This document shows, one piece after another, positions 15,686-25,043 of a stretch of DNA of 64,000 bases. A program made the position numbers and the translations under genes. Positions within the stretch are counted from its first letter, which is position 1, and each line of letters begins with the position of its first letter. Origin of the DNA: Paraburkholderia humisilvae (lineage in GTDB: Bacteria; Pseudomonadota; Gammaproteobacteria; Burkholderiales; Burkholderiaceae). The notes beneath the pieces are model-generated. The model saw only the letters and a program-made list of their open reading frames with translations. It had not been told where the DNA came from and ran no database searches. The stretch spans positions 62,001 through 126,000 of the forward strand of contig NZ_CADIKH010000018.1 of NCBI RefSeq assembly GCF_902859855.1, given 5' to 3'.

Positions 15686-16921
15686 ATGAACTGGACCTCC
15701 TACGCGCAATGGCTGCTCGCGGCGATCTGTTGTGGCGCGACCGTCTATGCGGCGTGTGCCGCCGGCTTGTTGCGCCGCTCGGCCGCGGCCGGACGGCGGG
15801 CAAGCAAACGGCGCGCACAAGCGGTGCCGGCGCCGATCGGCGCGGTCAGCGTGCTCAAGCCGCTGTGTGGCGCGGAACCGCGCCTGTATGAGAATCTTGC
15901 CTCGTTTTGCGAACAGACCCATCCGTGCTTTCAATTGCTGTTCGGTGTGTCGTCCGCGCAGGACCCCGCGATCGGCGTCGTGCGTCGCTTGCAGGCCGCC
16001 TATCCGCATTGCGACATCACGCTGGTGGTCGACTCGCGGGTACATGGCAGCAATCTGAAGGTCAGTAATCTGATCAATCTTGCTGAACATGCGCGCTACG
16101 AGGTGCTCGTGATCGCGGACAGCGATATCGCCGTCGCGCGCGATTATCTGCAGCAGGTTTGCGCGCCGCTCGCTGACCCGCAGGCCGGCGTCGTCACGTG
16201 CCTGTACCGTGCGACCGGCATCACAGGCTTCTGGTCGCGTGTGGGCGCGTTGTTCGTCAACGAATGGTTCATGCCGTCGGTGTTTGTCGCGCACGCAACC
16301 GGGTCGTGTGAGTTCGGTTTCGGTGCGACACTCGCGCTGCGCCGCGAAACGTTCGATCGGATCGGCGGCTTCGAGCCGCTGAAAAATTGCCTCGCCGACG
16401 ATTTCTGGCTGACCGAGCACGTCCGCAGGCTAGGACTGCGCACGATATTATCGAACGTGATTGTCGCGACCGACGTGATCGAAAGCCGTTTCGCTGCGCT
16501 CTGGCAGCGCGAAACGCGCTGGCTGCGTACCATCCGCTCGGTGAATCCTGCCGGCTTCGGGTTCCTGTTCATCACGTTTACATCACCGTGGCTGCTGCTC
16601 GGCGCGCAGCTTGCGGACGCCTTTCACGCGGACGGGGCGCAACCGGTCGCGCGGGCGGTGATGACAGCGGTGACCCTCGCCGGCTGTATTGCGCGCTTGC
16701 TGATGCATGCCTATGCGACACGTGGCTTGCGCGCATTCTGGCGCGATTTGCCGCTGGTGCCGTTGCGCGACACGCTGCTAATGCTACAGTGGCTGGCTGG
16801 CGCATTCGGCTCCCATGTGATCTGGCGCGGCGCGCGGGTGCCGGTCACGACGCGGACCGCCGCGAGCGGCGCGGCTGAACTGGACACGGTCAAAGTGCTG
16901 GAAGTGTCCGACGGAAGGTAA
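15686..16921 (+). CDS. hpnI: Hopanoid glycosyltransferase HpnI
   Basis: 411 residues. A membrane helix at the N-terminus precedes a GT-A glycosyltransferase of the ceramide-glucosyltransferase type. Visible motifs are SVLKPLCGAEPRLYENL, the DSD metal site in VIADSDIAVA, the acceptor region FGFGATLALRRE and a (Q/R)xxRW-type motif QRETRW. C-terminal hydrophobic helices follow. HpnI adds N-acetylglucosamine to bacteriohopanetetrol in the inner membrane, the first step toward BHT cyclitol ether. The next three genes are hpnJ, hpnK and hpnL, confirming the assignment by context. Confidence 0.93.
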   Translation: MNWTSYAQWLLAAICCGATVYAACAAGLLRRSAAAGRRASKRRAQAVPAPIGAVSVLKPLCGAEPRLYENLASFCEQTHPCFQLLFGVSSAQDPAIGVVRRLQAAYPHCDITLVVDSRVHGSNLKVSNLINLAEHARYEVLVIADSDIAVARDYLQQVCAPLADPQAGVVTCLYRATGITGFWSRVGALFVNEWFMPSVFVAHATGSCEFGFGATLALRRETFDRIGGFEPLKNCLADDFWLTEHVRRLGLRTILSNVIVATDVIESRFAALWQRETRWLRTIRSVNPAGFGFLFITFTSPWLLLGAQLADAFHADGAQPVARAVMTAVTLAGCIARLLMHAYATRGLRAFWRDLPLVPLRDTLLMLQWLAGAFGSHVIWRGARVPVTTRTAASGAAELDTVKVLEVSDGR

Positions 16922-16992
16922 ACCCCGGAACGCAAATTACCCGATAATTCATGTTTGAACGCAACGATGACCATTTGCAGGGCGGAGTGAAG

Positions 16993-18414
16993 ATGAAAAC
17001 ATTGTTCTTGCAGGCGCCGTCGTACGACGGCTTCGATGGTGGCGCAGGGTCGCGCTATCAGGCGAAGCGCGAAATCCGCTCGTTCTGGTATCCGACCTGG
17101 CTCGCGCAGCCGGCTGCGCTCGTGCCCGACAGCCGCGTGCTCGACGCGCCGGCGGACGGTCTGTCGGTCCAGCAAACGCTCAAGATCGCGGACGAATACG
17201 ACCTGGTCATCATTCACACCAGCACGCCGTCGTTTCCGACCGATGCGTTGTTCGCCGAAGACCTCAAGAAGCATAAACCGTCGATCCTCGTCGGCATGGT
17301 CGGCGCGAAGGTGCAGGTCGATCCGCACAATTCGCTGACCGCGACCGAGGCAATCGATTTCGTCTGCCGCGAGGAATTCGACTTCACCTGCAAGGAAATC
17401 GCCGAAGGCAAGCCGTTCCCGGAAATCAAGGGGCTGTCGTGGCGCGCGAAGGATGGCTCGATCGAGCATAACGAAGCGCGTCCGATCCTCGAGGACATGG
17501 ACTCGCTGCCGTTCGTCGCGCCCGTCTACAAGCGTGACCTGAAGATCGACAACTATTTCATCGGCTACCTGAACTACCCGTACGTGTCGATCTATACGGG
17601 CCGCGGCTGCAAGTCGCGCTGCACATTCTGCTTGTGGCCGCAGACGGTCGGCGGTCACCGCTATCGCGTGCGTTCGGTCGACAACGTGATCGAGGAAGTG
17701 AAGTGGATCCGCGACAACATGCCGGAAGTGAAGGAAATCATGTTCGATGACGATACCTTCACCGACGACGCGCCGCGCGCCGAAGCGATCGCGCGCGGGC
17801 TCGGCACGCTCGGCGTGACGTGGTCGTGCAACGCGAAAGCCAACGTGCCGTACTCGACGCTGAAGATCATGAAGGAAAACGGTCTGCGCCTGCTGCTGGT
17901 CGGCTATGAGTCGGGCGACGACCAGATCCTCGTGAACATCAAGAAGGGCCTGCGTACGGACTTCGCACGTCGCTTCAACGCGGACTGCAAGAAGCTTGGC
18001 ATCAAGATCCACGGCACCTTCATCCTCGGCCTGCCGGGCGAGACGAAAGAAACGATCCGCAAGACCATCGAGTACGCGAAGGAAATCAATCCGCACACCA
18101 TCCAGGTGTCGCTCGCGGCGCCGTATCCGGGCACGACACTCTACAAGCAGGCGGTGGAGAACGGCTGGATGGAGGAAAACAAGGTGATCAACCTCGTCAG
18201 CAAGGAAGGCGTGCAGCTGGCGGCGATCGGTTATCCGCACCTGTCGCGCGAGGAGATCTATCACCATCTCGAGCAGTTCTATCGCGAGTTCTACTTCCGC
18301 CCGTCGAAGATCTGGGAGATCGTGCGCGAGATGCTGATGAGCTGGGACATGATGAAGCGTCGTTTGCGTGAAGGGGTCGAGTTCTTCCGTTTCCTGAGGG
18401 CGCACGAGGCGTGA
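16993..18414 (+). CDS. hpnJ: Hopanoid radical SAM protein HpnJ
   Basis: 473 residues from the ATG at 16993, preceded by GGAGTGAAG; an in-frame ATG 14 codons upstream is less likely. An N-terminal B12-binding-like region (residues 1-170) precedes the radical SAM core, with the [4Fe-4S] motif Cys206, Cys210, Cys213 (GCKSRCTFCLWP). HpnJ is the radical SAM enzyme reported to convert BHT glucosamine to BHT cyclitol ether in Burkholderia. Length matches the family. Its stop overlaps the GTG of hpnK. Confidence 0.93.
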   Translation: MKTLFLQAPSYDGFDGGAGSRYQAKREIRSFWYPTWLAQPAALVPDSRVLDAPADGLSVQQTLKIADEYDLVIIHTSTPSFPTDALFAEDLKKHKPSILVGMVGAKVQVDPHNSLTATEAIDFVCREEFDFTCKEIAEGKPFPEIKGLSWRAKDGSIEHNEARPILEDMDSLPFVAPVYKRDLKIDNYFIGYLNYPYVSIYTGRGCKSRCTFCLWPQTVGGHRYRVRSVDNVIEEVKWIRDNMPEVKEIMFDDDTFTDDAPRAEAIARGLGTLGVTWSCNAKANVPYSTLKIMKENGLRLLLVGYESGDDQILVNIKKGLRTDFARRFNADCKKLGIKIHGTFILGLPGETKETIRKTIEYAKEINPHTIQVSLAAPYPGTTLYKQAVENGWMEENKVINLVSKEGVQLAAIGYPHLSREEIYHHLEQFYREFYFRPSKIWEIVREMLMSWDMMKRRLREGVEFFRFLRAHEA

Positions 18415-19262
18415 CCGCAGCGACGCCACGATCCGGTCGCGCGCTGATCCTGACTGCGGACGATTTCGGCCTGCACGAGCGCGTCAACGATGCGGTCGAG
18501 CACGCGCATCTGCATGGCGTGCTGACCGCGGCGAGCCTGATGGTCGGCGCGCCGGCCGCGCGCGATGCGGTCGAGCGGGCGCGTCGTTTGCCGGATTTGC
18601 GCGTCGGTCTGCATCTGGTGCTCGCGGACGGTGCGGCGACGCTGCCGCGCCATCAGATTCCCGCGCTGGTCGATGCACAAGGTCGTTTCGGCGACCGCAT
18701 GGTGCGCGATGGCGTTCGTTTCTTCTTCCTGCCGCACGTGCGCGCGCAACTCGCGCGGGAAATTCGCGCACAGTTCGACGCATTCAAACAGACGGGCTTG
18801 CCGCTCGATCACGTCAACACCCACAAGCATTTCCATCTGCACCCGACCGTGCTGTCGCTGATCCTCGAAATCGGCCGCGACTATGGCATGCGTGCGATGC
18901 GGCTGCCTTACGAAGCGCATTCGCCCGCGTGGATACGTCCGTGGATGGCGAGTGTGCGCTCGCGGCTGCGCCGCGCGGGCATTGCGCATAACGACTACGT
19001 GGTGGGCATCGCACACACCGGCGGCATGGATGAAGCGGTGTTGCTCGACACGATCGCCAACCTGCCGCACGGCGTCGGCGAGATTTATTGCCATCCGGCG
19101 ACGGCGGGCGAGGACGCGCTGTCCGATGGGATGCGCACCTATCGCCATGCCGATGAACTGAACGCGCTCCTGTCACCGCGCGTGGCGTCGGCTTTGCACG
19201 CCGCCGGCGCGCGCCGCGGCGGTTTCGGCGATGTGCTGCCGGGCGGGGTGGTGCTGTCATGA
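18411..19262 (+). CDS. hpnK: Hopanoid deacetylase HpnK
   Basis: 283-residue YdjC/ChbG-type carbohydrate deacetylase. The metal/catalytic motifs are LTADDFGLHERVNDAV near the N-terminus and VNTHKHFHLHPTV near residue 140. HpnK removes the acetyl group from BHT N-acetylglucosamine made by HpnI. The start is a GTG overlapping the hpnJ stop (GTGA); the stop overlaps the hpnL ATG (ATGA), so hpnJ, K and L are translationally coupled. Confidence 0.93.
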   Translation: MTAATPRSGRALILTADDFGLHERVNDAVEHAHLHGVLTAASLMVGAPAARDAVERARRLPDLRVGLHLVLADGAATLPRHQIPALVDAQGRFGDRMVRDGVRFFFLPHVRAQLAREIRAQFDAFKQTGLPLDHVNTHKHFHLHPTVLSLILEIGRDYGMRAMRLPYEAHSPAWIRPWMASVRSRLRRAGIAHNDYVVGIAHTGGMDEAVLLDTIANLPHGVGEIYCHPATAGEDALSDGMRTYRHADELNALLSPRVASALHAAGARRGGFGDVLPGGVVLS

Positions 19263-20296
19263 AGTGGCTGCGCTTTATCGGCTTGCCGGTGGGCATCGCG
19301 ATCCTGATCGCACTGACGCTGCACATGCACGTTGGCGAAGCGATCCAGATGATCCGCCAGGCCGGTTTTGCATTGCTGCTGCTCGTGCCGCTGCACCTGC
19401 TGCCGTTGCTGCTCGATGCGCAGGCGTGGCGGCTGCTGCTCGACCGGCGGGCGCCACTGGGCTTTCTGCTGTGGGTCGCGACCGTGCGCGAAGCGGTCAA
19501 CCGCTTGCTGCCGGTCGTCGGGATCGGCGGTGAAGTGGTCGGCATCCGGCTCGCGCAATGGCGGGTCGCGGATGGCAGCGTCGTCAGCGCGACGGTGATC
19601 GTTGAAGTGCTCATCACGCTCGCGGTGCAGTATGCGTTCTCGGCGATCGGCGTCGTGCTGATCGTCGCGTCCGCCCAAACCGCGGGTTCATGGCATGCGG
19701 TCGTGCTCGGCCTGCTGCTGTCGCTGCCGCTGCCGGCCGCGGCGATCATCTTCGTGCGGCGTGGTGGCTTTTTCCATGCCATCGAGCGCGGGTCGAAGAA
19801 GCTGTTCGGCGATACGCATCCGCTCGTGCAGCGCATCGACGGCAAGCGTCTCGATGCCGATATCGACGCGCTGATGGTGCGTTCCGGCCTGCTGTTCCGC
19901 GCGTTCCTGTGGCAACTGGCGGGCTATGTGCTTGGCGCGCTCGAAGCCTATGTGGCGCTCGCGCTGCTCGGACATCCGGTGTCGATCGGCGGAGCGATCG
20001 CGATCGAGGCGATTACCCAGGCGGTGCGGCATGCGGCGTTCTTTGTGCCGTCCGGGCTTGGCGTGCAGGAAGCGGCGGTCGTGCTGCTCGCGCAGATGTT
20101 CGGTGTCGGCCACGATGCCGCGCTGTCGCTCGCGCTCGTCAAGCGGATGCGCGAGGTCATTTTCGGCTGCCTCGCGCTGCTGTCATGGCAAGGCGCGGAG
20201 TTGTTCCGTCGCGTTGAAGAAAGCCGGCTGCGGGTGCCGGCCCGCGTGCCGAAGAGTCACGTTGATACGCCCGATCCGGTGACTTCGGAAAGCTGA
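19259..20296 (+). CDS. hpnL: Hopanoid-associated membrane protein HpnL
   Basis: 345 residues with about eight hydrophobic helices, of the lysylphosphatidylglycerol-synthase transmembrane (flippase-like) superfamily. Characteristic stretches are REAVNRLLPVVGIGGEVVGIRLAQW and the C-terminal FFVPSGLGVQEAAVVLLAQMF. HpnL proteins accompany hpnIJK; movement of hopanoids across or between membranes has been suggested, but the function is not established. It ends the operon and converges on the AttH-like gene 45 bp away. Confidence 0.92.
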   Translation: MKWLRFIGLPVGIAILIALTLHMHVGEAIQMIRQAGFALLLLVPLHLLPLLLDAQAWRLLLDRRAPLGFLLWVATVREAVNRLLPVVGIGGEVVGIRLAQWRVADGSVVSATVIVEVLITLAVQYAFSAIGVVLIVASAQTAGSWHAVVLGLLLSLPLPAAAIIFVRRGGFFHAIERGSKKLFGDTHPLVQRIDGKRLDADIDALMVRSGLLFRAFLWQLAGYVLGALEAYVALALLGHPVSIGGAIAIEAITQAVRHAAFFVPSGLGVQEAAVVLLAQMFGVGHDAALSLALVKRMREVIFGCLALLSWQGAELFRRVEESRLRVPARVPKSHVDTPDPVTSES

Positions 20297-20303
20297 CGCG
20301 CGG

Positions 20304-20326
20304 TGCGTTGCGCGGCATGCAACGCA
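20304..20326. terminator. Hairpin between convergent hpnL and AttH-like genes
   Basis: A perfect 8-bp stem (TGCGTTGC and GCAACGCA) with a 7-base loop lies in the 45-bp gap between two convergent genes. No T-run follows on either strand, so it is at best a weak or factor-dependent terminator. Confidence 0.35.
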
Positions 20327-20341
20327 GCCCCGTGGCGTTGC

Positions 20342-21508
20342 TTACAGTTCGAGGCGCGCGACATAACCGGTCAGTTCCAGATAGCCGCGCGCGACGGGTG
20401 TCGCGATCCGGTCTTCGCCTGCGGCGCCATCCTGCGTTTGTGTGACCGCCACCGCGCCTTCCCAATAGACCTCGCCCGTGCTGGCGCGGCTGTCCACTTC
20501 CTGATCGTCGAGGAGCGGCGTCAGTGTCAGATGCAGATCGCCGGCGTCGACGCGCATCGCGATCGGATACCGCGTATCGGTATGCGGCGATCGCCACCAG
20601 CGCAGTGGCGTAAACACGACGTCATCCGGCGCGAGTGTTTCCGACGGACCGTCCGTGCTTCGTAGCGTGCCGCCCGCCCAGAGCTTGCCGCCTGCTTCAT
20701 CGCGAATCTGAAACGCGGTCAGCACGCTGCCGTCGTCGAAGTTGACGCCGATCCAGTCCCAACCGACCGCGTCGTCGGCAAGCAACGCCGATGACCATTC
20801 GTGATCGAGCCATGCGACGCCATGCACGGCCTCGGGTTTGCGATCCGACGCGCGATGACGCGTCAGCGTGCCTGTCACGCGCAACGCCGGCTCGCTGTAG
20901 TAATAGCTCGCCTCGCTCGCCAGCGGCCCCTTGCGGCTGTAACCTTGCGCGCCGTTGAGCAGCACCGGCTGCGTCGGCTGCATCGCGAACGCCATCGCAA
21001 AGTCCGCGGCGCCGATGTCGACCTGATATCGGCCGTCGCGCGCATTCCGTGTCAGCGACCATGTGCCGATCTGCACGTTCGTATCCGTTTCACTCGCTTG
21101 CGCGAGGCCAAAGCCGGTGCGCGCCGAACGCTGGTCGTGCTGCAGTTTTCCGACGTGCGGGTCGCTTATCGCGACATTCGCAAACAATAATTGACGCGGC
21201 GCGAAACGGCTCGGATCCGCGTCGTCGAGCGCGGGCCGTGAACGGAAGAACGTCACCTGAAAACCGAGTGCGGTGTGATCGGCGGTGAAGAGCCAGCCGG
21301 TCGCATACCACCACTCGGTCCGATATGGCGAATGCGCGCCGAAGTCGCGCGGAAAGACGAGCGTGCGTCCCGGCGTGACAGGCGGATAGTCGGGTACGTC
21401 CGCCTGCGCTCGCAGCGGCCGCATCAACGGCAGCAGTGGCGCGAGCGGGATGAAAGGGAGCCACGCGGCAAGCGCGCGAGGCAATCTGAGAAATGTGCGG
21501 CGCTTCAT
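20342..21508 (-). CDS. AttH-like lipocalin-fold (CrtC/DUF2006) exported protein
   Basis: 388 residues from the ATG at 21508, which sits 4 bp after the permease stop. The N-terminus (KRRTFLRLPRALAAWLPFIPLAP) is a signal peptide with a paired arginine, possibly Tat-type. The mature part shows the AttH/CrtC pattern: FPRDFGAHSPYRTEWWYATGWL, YYYSEPALRVTGTL, HGVAWLDHEWSS and WDWIGVNFDDGS. This is two lipocalin-like barrels, as in carotenoid hydratase-type proteins. As the last gene after an ABC ATPase and a large permease, it matches AttEFGH-type operons. The transported or processed lipid is unknown. Confidence 0.85.
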   Translation of the reverse strand: MKRRTFLRLPRALAAWLPFIPLAPLLPLMRPLRAQADVPDYPPVTPGRTLVFPRDFGAHSPYRTEWWYATGWLFTADHTALGFQVTFFRSRPALDDADPSRFAPRQLLFANVAISDPHVGKLQHDQRSARTGFGLAQASETDTNVQIGTWSLTRNARDGRYQVDIGAADFAMAFAMQPTQPVLLNGAQGYSRKGPLASEASYYYSEPALRVTGTLTRHRASDRKPEAVHGVAWLDHEWSSALLADDAVGWDWIGVNFDDGSVLTAFQIRDEAGGKLWAGGTLRSTDGPSETLAPDDVVFTPLRWWRSPHTDTRYPIAMRVDAGDLHLTLTPLLDDQEVDSRASTGEVYWEGAVAVTQTQDGAAGEDRIATPVARGYLELTGYVARLEL

Positions 21509-21512
21509 CGTT

Positions 21513-24104
21513 TCACCAGTCGTCGCGTACGGCGCGCACGGCATCGACGGACAGTGCCGAACGCGCGCTCCATAAAGCGGTCAGCGCTGCGGCGAGCACG
21601 ACCGACGACGCGAGCGTGATCACGAGCGCCCACGGCATATGCAAACTCATCGTCCAATGAAACGATTGCGGGTTCACCACGTAGACGAGCACGGCCGCGA
21701 TCCCCGTTCCGAGCACGAGCCCGGACGCGACGCCCAGCAGTGCGACCAGTGCCCCTTCGAGCACGAGCAGCGCAGCGATCTGGCCACGCGTCACGCCGAG
21801 ATGCCGCAGCACGCCGAACTCGCGCGTGCGTGACAGCGCCTGCGCGCCGAAGCTCGCGCCGATGCCGAACAGGCCGATGAGCACCGCGACCGCTTCGAGC
21901 AGATACGTGACCGCGAAGCTGCGGTCGAAGATCCTGAGGCTCGCGTCGCGAATTTCACCGGGTTCGGAAAACGATAGCCGGTCACCGCCCGCGACGCGCT
22001 CGCGGATGCGCGCGGCGGCTTGTGCCGTCGATACACCGGGCGCCGGCCAGATCGCGGCGTCGGTCGCGCGCGTGTCGCTCGTGAACTTGCGATAGTCCGT
22101 TTCATCGATCACCGCCGCGCCGAACTGGCGCGCGTAATCGCGCCATACGCCCGCGACAGCGAACGTCACCGATTGGCCGCCGACCGGTAGCGCGATGCGG
22201 TTTCCCACTTGCAGCCGGTACAGGTCGGCCATCGCCTCGCTGACCCACACCGGCGGCAACGCGTTGCCACCCGCGATGAGCGGCGCGCCGGTCAGCGGCA
22301 GGCGCGCGCCGGGGTTACGCGGATCGATCGGACGCGCGATTAGCGCAACCGGAGGCAGCCGCGTATCGAGCGTGATCTGCGTCGAGCGCAAGAACTCGGC
22401 GCGCGCGATGCCAGGCGTCGCCGCAAGCGCGGCCTGGTCGCTTTCGGACAGGAAGCCGCTGTCGCCGGCGGGCGCCGCGCGCAGATAGAGCGGCGCGGGC
22501 AGCAGCCGTTGCAGCCAGTCGTCGACGGCAATCCGGAAACTCGACACCATGATCGCCATCGCGACCATCAGACTGAAGCTCGCGACAATCCCGGCGAGCC
22601 CGATGGCCGCGCGTCCCGGCGCATGCGCAAGCTGCGCGAGCGCGAGCTGCGGCAATGCGCGTTGCGTGTGCGGCAGCGCATCGAACACGGTGCGTGCGAT
22701 ATACGGCATCGCGAGCACACCGCCGATCAACAGCAGCGCAACGGCCGCATAACCGAACAGCGGCAGACCATTTACCGATGGCAGGCGCGCCGCGGCGACG
22801 CCAAGGACGATGGCCGCCAGCGGGCCAAGCAGCGAGCGCGCTCGATGCAGAGGCTGCAGACGCGTTTCTTCGTCGCCGGCTTTCAGCGCCTGGGCCGGTT
22901 GCGCCCGCGCCGCTTCGAGCGCCGGCGCCATACTGCCGAGCACGGCGGCGGCGACCCCGAGTGCGATAAACAGGCACGCTGCGGCGGCATCGAATTGGAC
23001 CCGAGGGCGCACGCCTTCGAAATAGCCGCCGCCCAGATCGCCGCCGGCGAAATGCAGTACGGCGGCCGCGACCGCGTAGCCTAGCGCGACGCCGGCGATC
23101 GCGCCCAGCAGGCCGTGCACCGCACCTTCGGCGACGATCAGCCCCAACACGCCACGGCGTGTGACTCCGAGCGCGCGCAGCAACGCAAACTGCGCGCGGC
23201 GCCGCAGTGCCGCGAGCGCCTGGATCGTAAACACGAGGAATGCGCCGGTGAACAGCGCAACGAGCGCGAGTACGTTCAGATTCGCACGATAGGCACGTGA
23301 CAGTTGCGAGGTGCGGTGCGCATTATCGTGCGGACCGACCGCGGCGACACCGGCGGGCAACAGAGGCGCAATCTGCCGGGCGAATGTCGCCGCGTCGATG
23401 CCGGCTTTCAGTTTGATGTCGATGCGTTGCAGCGTACCAAGACGTTCGAGTCGCCATTGCGCGGCGCCGATATCCATGACGCCGATGCGCACGCTGGTGC
23501 CGGACGCAGGCAGCGTGCCGGCGACACGAAGTGCGACCTGCCGCAGCCCGACCTGCACGGTCAGCGTGTCGCCGATCTTGAGGCGAGTCCATGCAAGCGC
23601 CGCGGGCGACAGGAACACGGCGTCAGGCGCCAGCAGATCGAGCCGGTTCGCGCGTGACGCTGCGACGCGTCCGACCAGATCCGGCGTGACGCGCCCCGCA
23701 TGAAACACGTCGACACCGAGCAGCTTCAGCACATCGTCCTGTCCCGCGATGCGCGCGTCGACTTCGACGACCGGGCTTGCCGCCGCGACTTCCGGCAAGC
23801 GTGCAAGGCGCGGATACAGCGATTCGTCGAACCCGGTGCGTGGCCCGCGGATTTCGAGGTCGGCGTTGCCCATCAGCGAATTGACGGTCGACGCGAGTTC
23901 GGTCAACGCCGCACCGTTGATGAGCTGCACGGCATACCCCATCGCGACGCCGGCCGCGATCGCTAGCACGGCGACGAGTGCGCGCACCGGGTGGCCGCGG
24001 CTTTCGCCGGCGATCAACGCGGCCGCGGTCGACACGATCGCGCGCGCGGAAAAGGACCGCGCGGCGGACCCGCGCGAGCCACGCTGAATATCGGCGCTGG
24101 TCAT
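21513..24104 (-). CDS. ABC transporter permease, FtsX/MacB type (AttFG-like)
   Basis: 863 residues from the ATG at 24104, with AGGCACGCCCC upstream; the longer frame starts inside the ATPase gene. It contains an N-terminal helix (VRALVAVLAIAAGVAMGYAV), a large periplasmic domain, an FtsX domain of three helices near 270-420, a central hydrophobic pair, a second periplasmic domain and a final FtsX domain (ALSRTREFGVLRHLGVTRGQ). The duplicated layout is that of a fused YbbP/AttFG-like permease. Such transporters generally work on outer-membrane-directed lipids or use mechanotransmission rather than classic import. Confidence 0.88.
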   Translation of the reverse strand: MTSADIQRGSRGSAARSFSARAIVSTAAALIAGESRGHPVRALVAVLAIAAGVAMGYAVQLINGAALTELASTVNSLMGNADLEIRGPRTGFDESLYPRLARLPEVAAASPVVEVDARIAGQDDVLKLLGVDVFHAGRVTPDLVGRVAASRANRLDLLAPDAVFLSPAALAWTRLKIGDTLTVQVGLRQVALRVAGTLPASGTSVRIGVMDIGAAQWRLERLGTLQRIDIKLKAGIDAATFARQIAPLLPAGVAAVGPHDNAHRTSQLSRAYRANLNVLALVALFTGAFLVFTIQALAALRRRAQFALLRALGVTRRGVLGLIVAEGAVHGLLGAIAGVALGYAVAAAVLHFAGGDLGGGYFEGVRPRVQFDAAAACLFIALGVAAAVLGSMAPALEAARAQPAQALKAGDEETRLQPLHRARSLLGPLAAIVLGVAAARLPSVNGLPLFGYAAVALLLIGGVLAMPYIARTVFDALPHTQRALPQLALAQLAHAPGRAAIGLAGIVASFSLMVAMAIMVSSFRIAVDDWLQRLLPAPLYLRAAPAGDSGFLSESDQAALAATPGIARAEFLRSTQITLDTRLPPVALIARPIDPRNPGARLPLTGAPLIAGGNALPPVWVSEAMADLYRLQVGNRIALPVGGQSVTFAVAGVWRDYARQFGAAVIDETDYRKFTSDTRATDAAIWPAPGVSTAQAAARIRERVAGGDRLSFSEPGEIRDASLRIFDRSFAVTYLLEAVAVLIGLFGIGASFGAQALSRTREFGVLRHLGVTRGQIAALLVLEGALVALLGVASGLVLGTGIAAVLVYVVNPQSFHWTMSLHMPWALVITLASSVVLAAALTALWSARSALSVDAVRAVRDDW

Positions 24105-24114
24105 GGGGCGTGCC

Positions 24115-24804
24115 TCATAGCGTGCGCTCGACGGGCGGCGCGGACGGCGCAAGACCCTCGCGCGTCAGGCGCAGCACGCGATCGGCGCTTGCCGCCGCCG
24201 CCGCGGAATGCGTGACCAGCAGCACCGCGGCACGCGACTGACGCGTCATGTCGCGCAGCAGTTGCAGGATGCGCGTCGCGGTGTCGTGATCGAGATTGCC
24301 GGTCGGCTCGTCGGCAAGCACGAGGCTCGGGCGATGCACGAGTGCGCGCGCGATCGCGATGCGCTGCAGTTCGCCACCTGACAGATCGCGCGGCAGCGTG
24401 TCCGCGCGATCCGCCAGGCCGATCGACGCAAGCGCCGCCGCGACACGTGTGGCCACGTCCGCGGCGGGCACGCCGTTCAACCGTAGTGGCAAGGCGACGT
24501 TTTGCGCCGCGCTCAGGTTCGGCAACACATGAAACGCCTGGAACACGAACCCCATCCGCGCGCGGCGCAGAAGCGTCTTGCGATCGTCGTCGAGTGCGGC
24601 GAGATCCTGACCGTCGAACACAATGCGTCCGCCATCCGGCTTGTCGAGCCCTGCCGCAAGGTTGAGCAGTGTCGATTTGCCGGTGCCCGACTCGCCCATG
24701 ATTGCGATGCACTCACCCTCCCGCAGCTCGAGCGATACGCCGTTGAGCACGGTGCGCGGCGGATTGCCCGGATAGCGCTTGATGACATTCGCAAGAGTCA
24801 GCAT
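24115..24804 (-). CDS. ABC transporter ATP-binding protein, LolD/AttE-like
   Basis: 229 residues. Walker A is GESGTGKST, the signature is LSGGELQRIAIARAL and Walker B is LVLADEPTGNLD, all typical of the LolD/MacB/YbbA branch. It is the first gene of a minus-strand operon with the FtsX-type permease 10 bp downstream and an AttH-like protein last. It should power that permease from the cytoplasm. The promoter lies in the 239-bp gap toward the SDR gene. Confidence 0.9.
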   Translation of the reverse strand: MLTLANVIKRYPGNPPRTVLNGVSLELREGECIAIMGESGTGKSTLLNLAAGLDKPDGGRIVFDGQDLAALDDDRKTLLRRARMGFVFQAFHVLPNLSAAQNVALPLRLNGVPAADVATRVAAALASIGLADRADTLPRDLSGGELQRIAIARALVHRPSLVLADEPTGNLDHDTATRILQLLRDMTRQSRAAVLLVTHSAAAAASADRVLRLTREGLAPSAPPVERTL

Positions 24805-25043
24805 GGGGCCTCAGCGGGAACAGCTTGAATGCGGTGCATCGAAGGGTTCGTCATGCGTTGAGTGGCGCGCGAGTTGCACTGATCCATTCAGCGGAACAGA
24901 ATGATCGGGCTCCTTCGTAATGGCCGTGCGCATTATCCGGCATAGCACAACCCGACAGGCGAAACGGAGCACGGCGCGGTTGTCGCGCAGTGGTAGCGCG
25001 GGGGCCGCACACGTCGCGATGCATCGTGAGTAAAGGAGGCGGT

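Noticed and set aside
16711..18429. A 572-codon minus-strand open frame
   Set aside because: It is antisense to hpnI and hpnJ, is rich in Arg and His and has no family signal.
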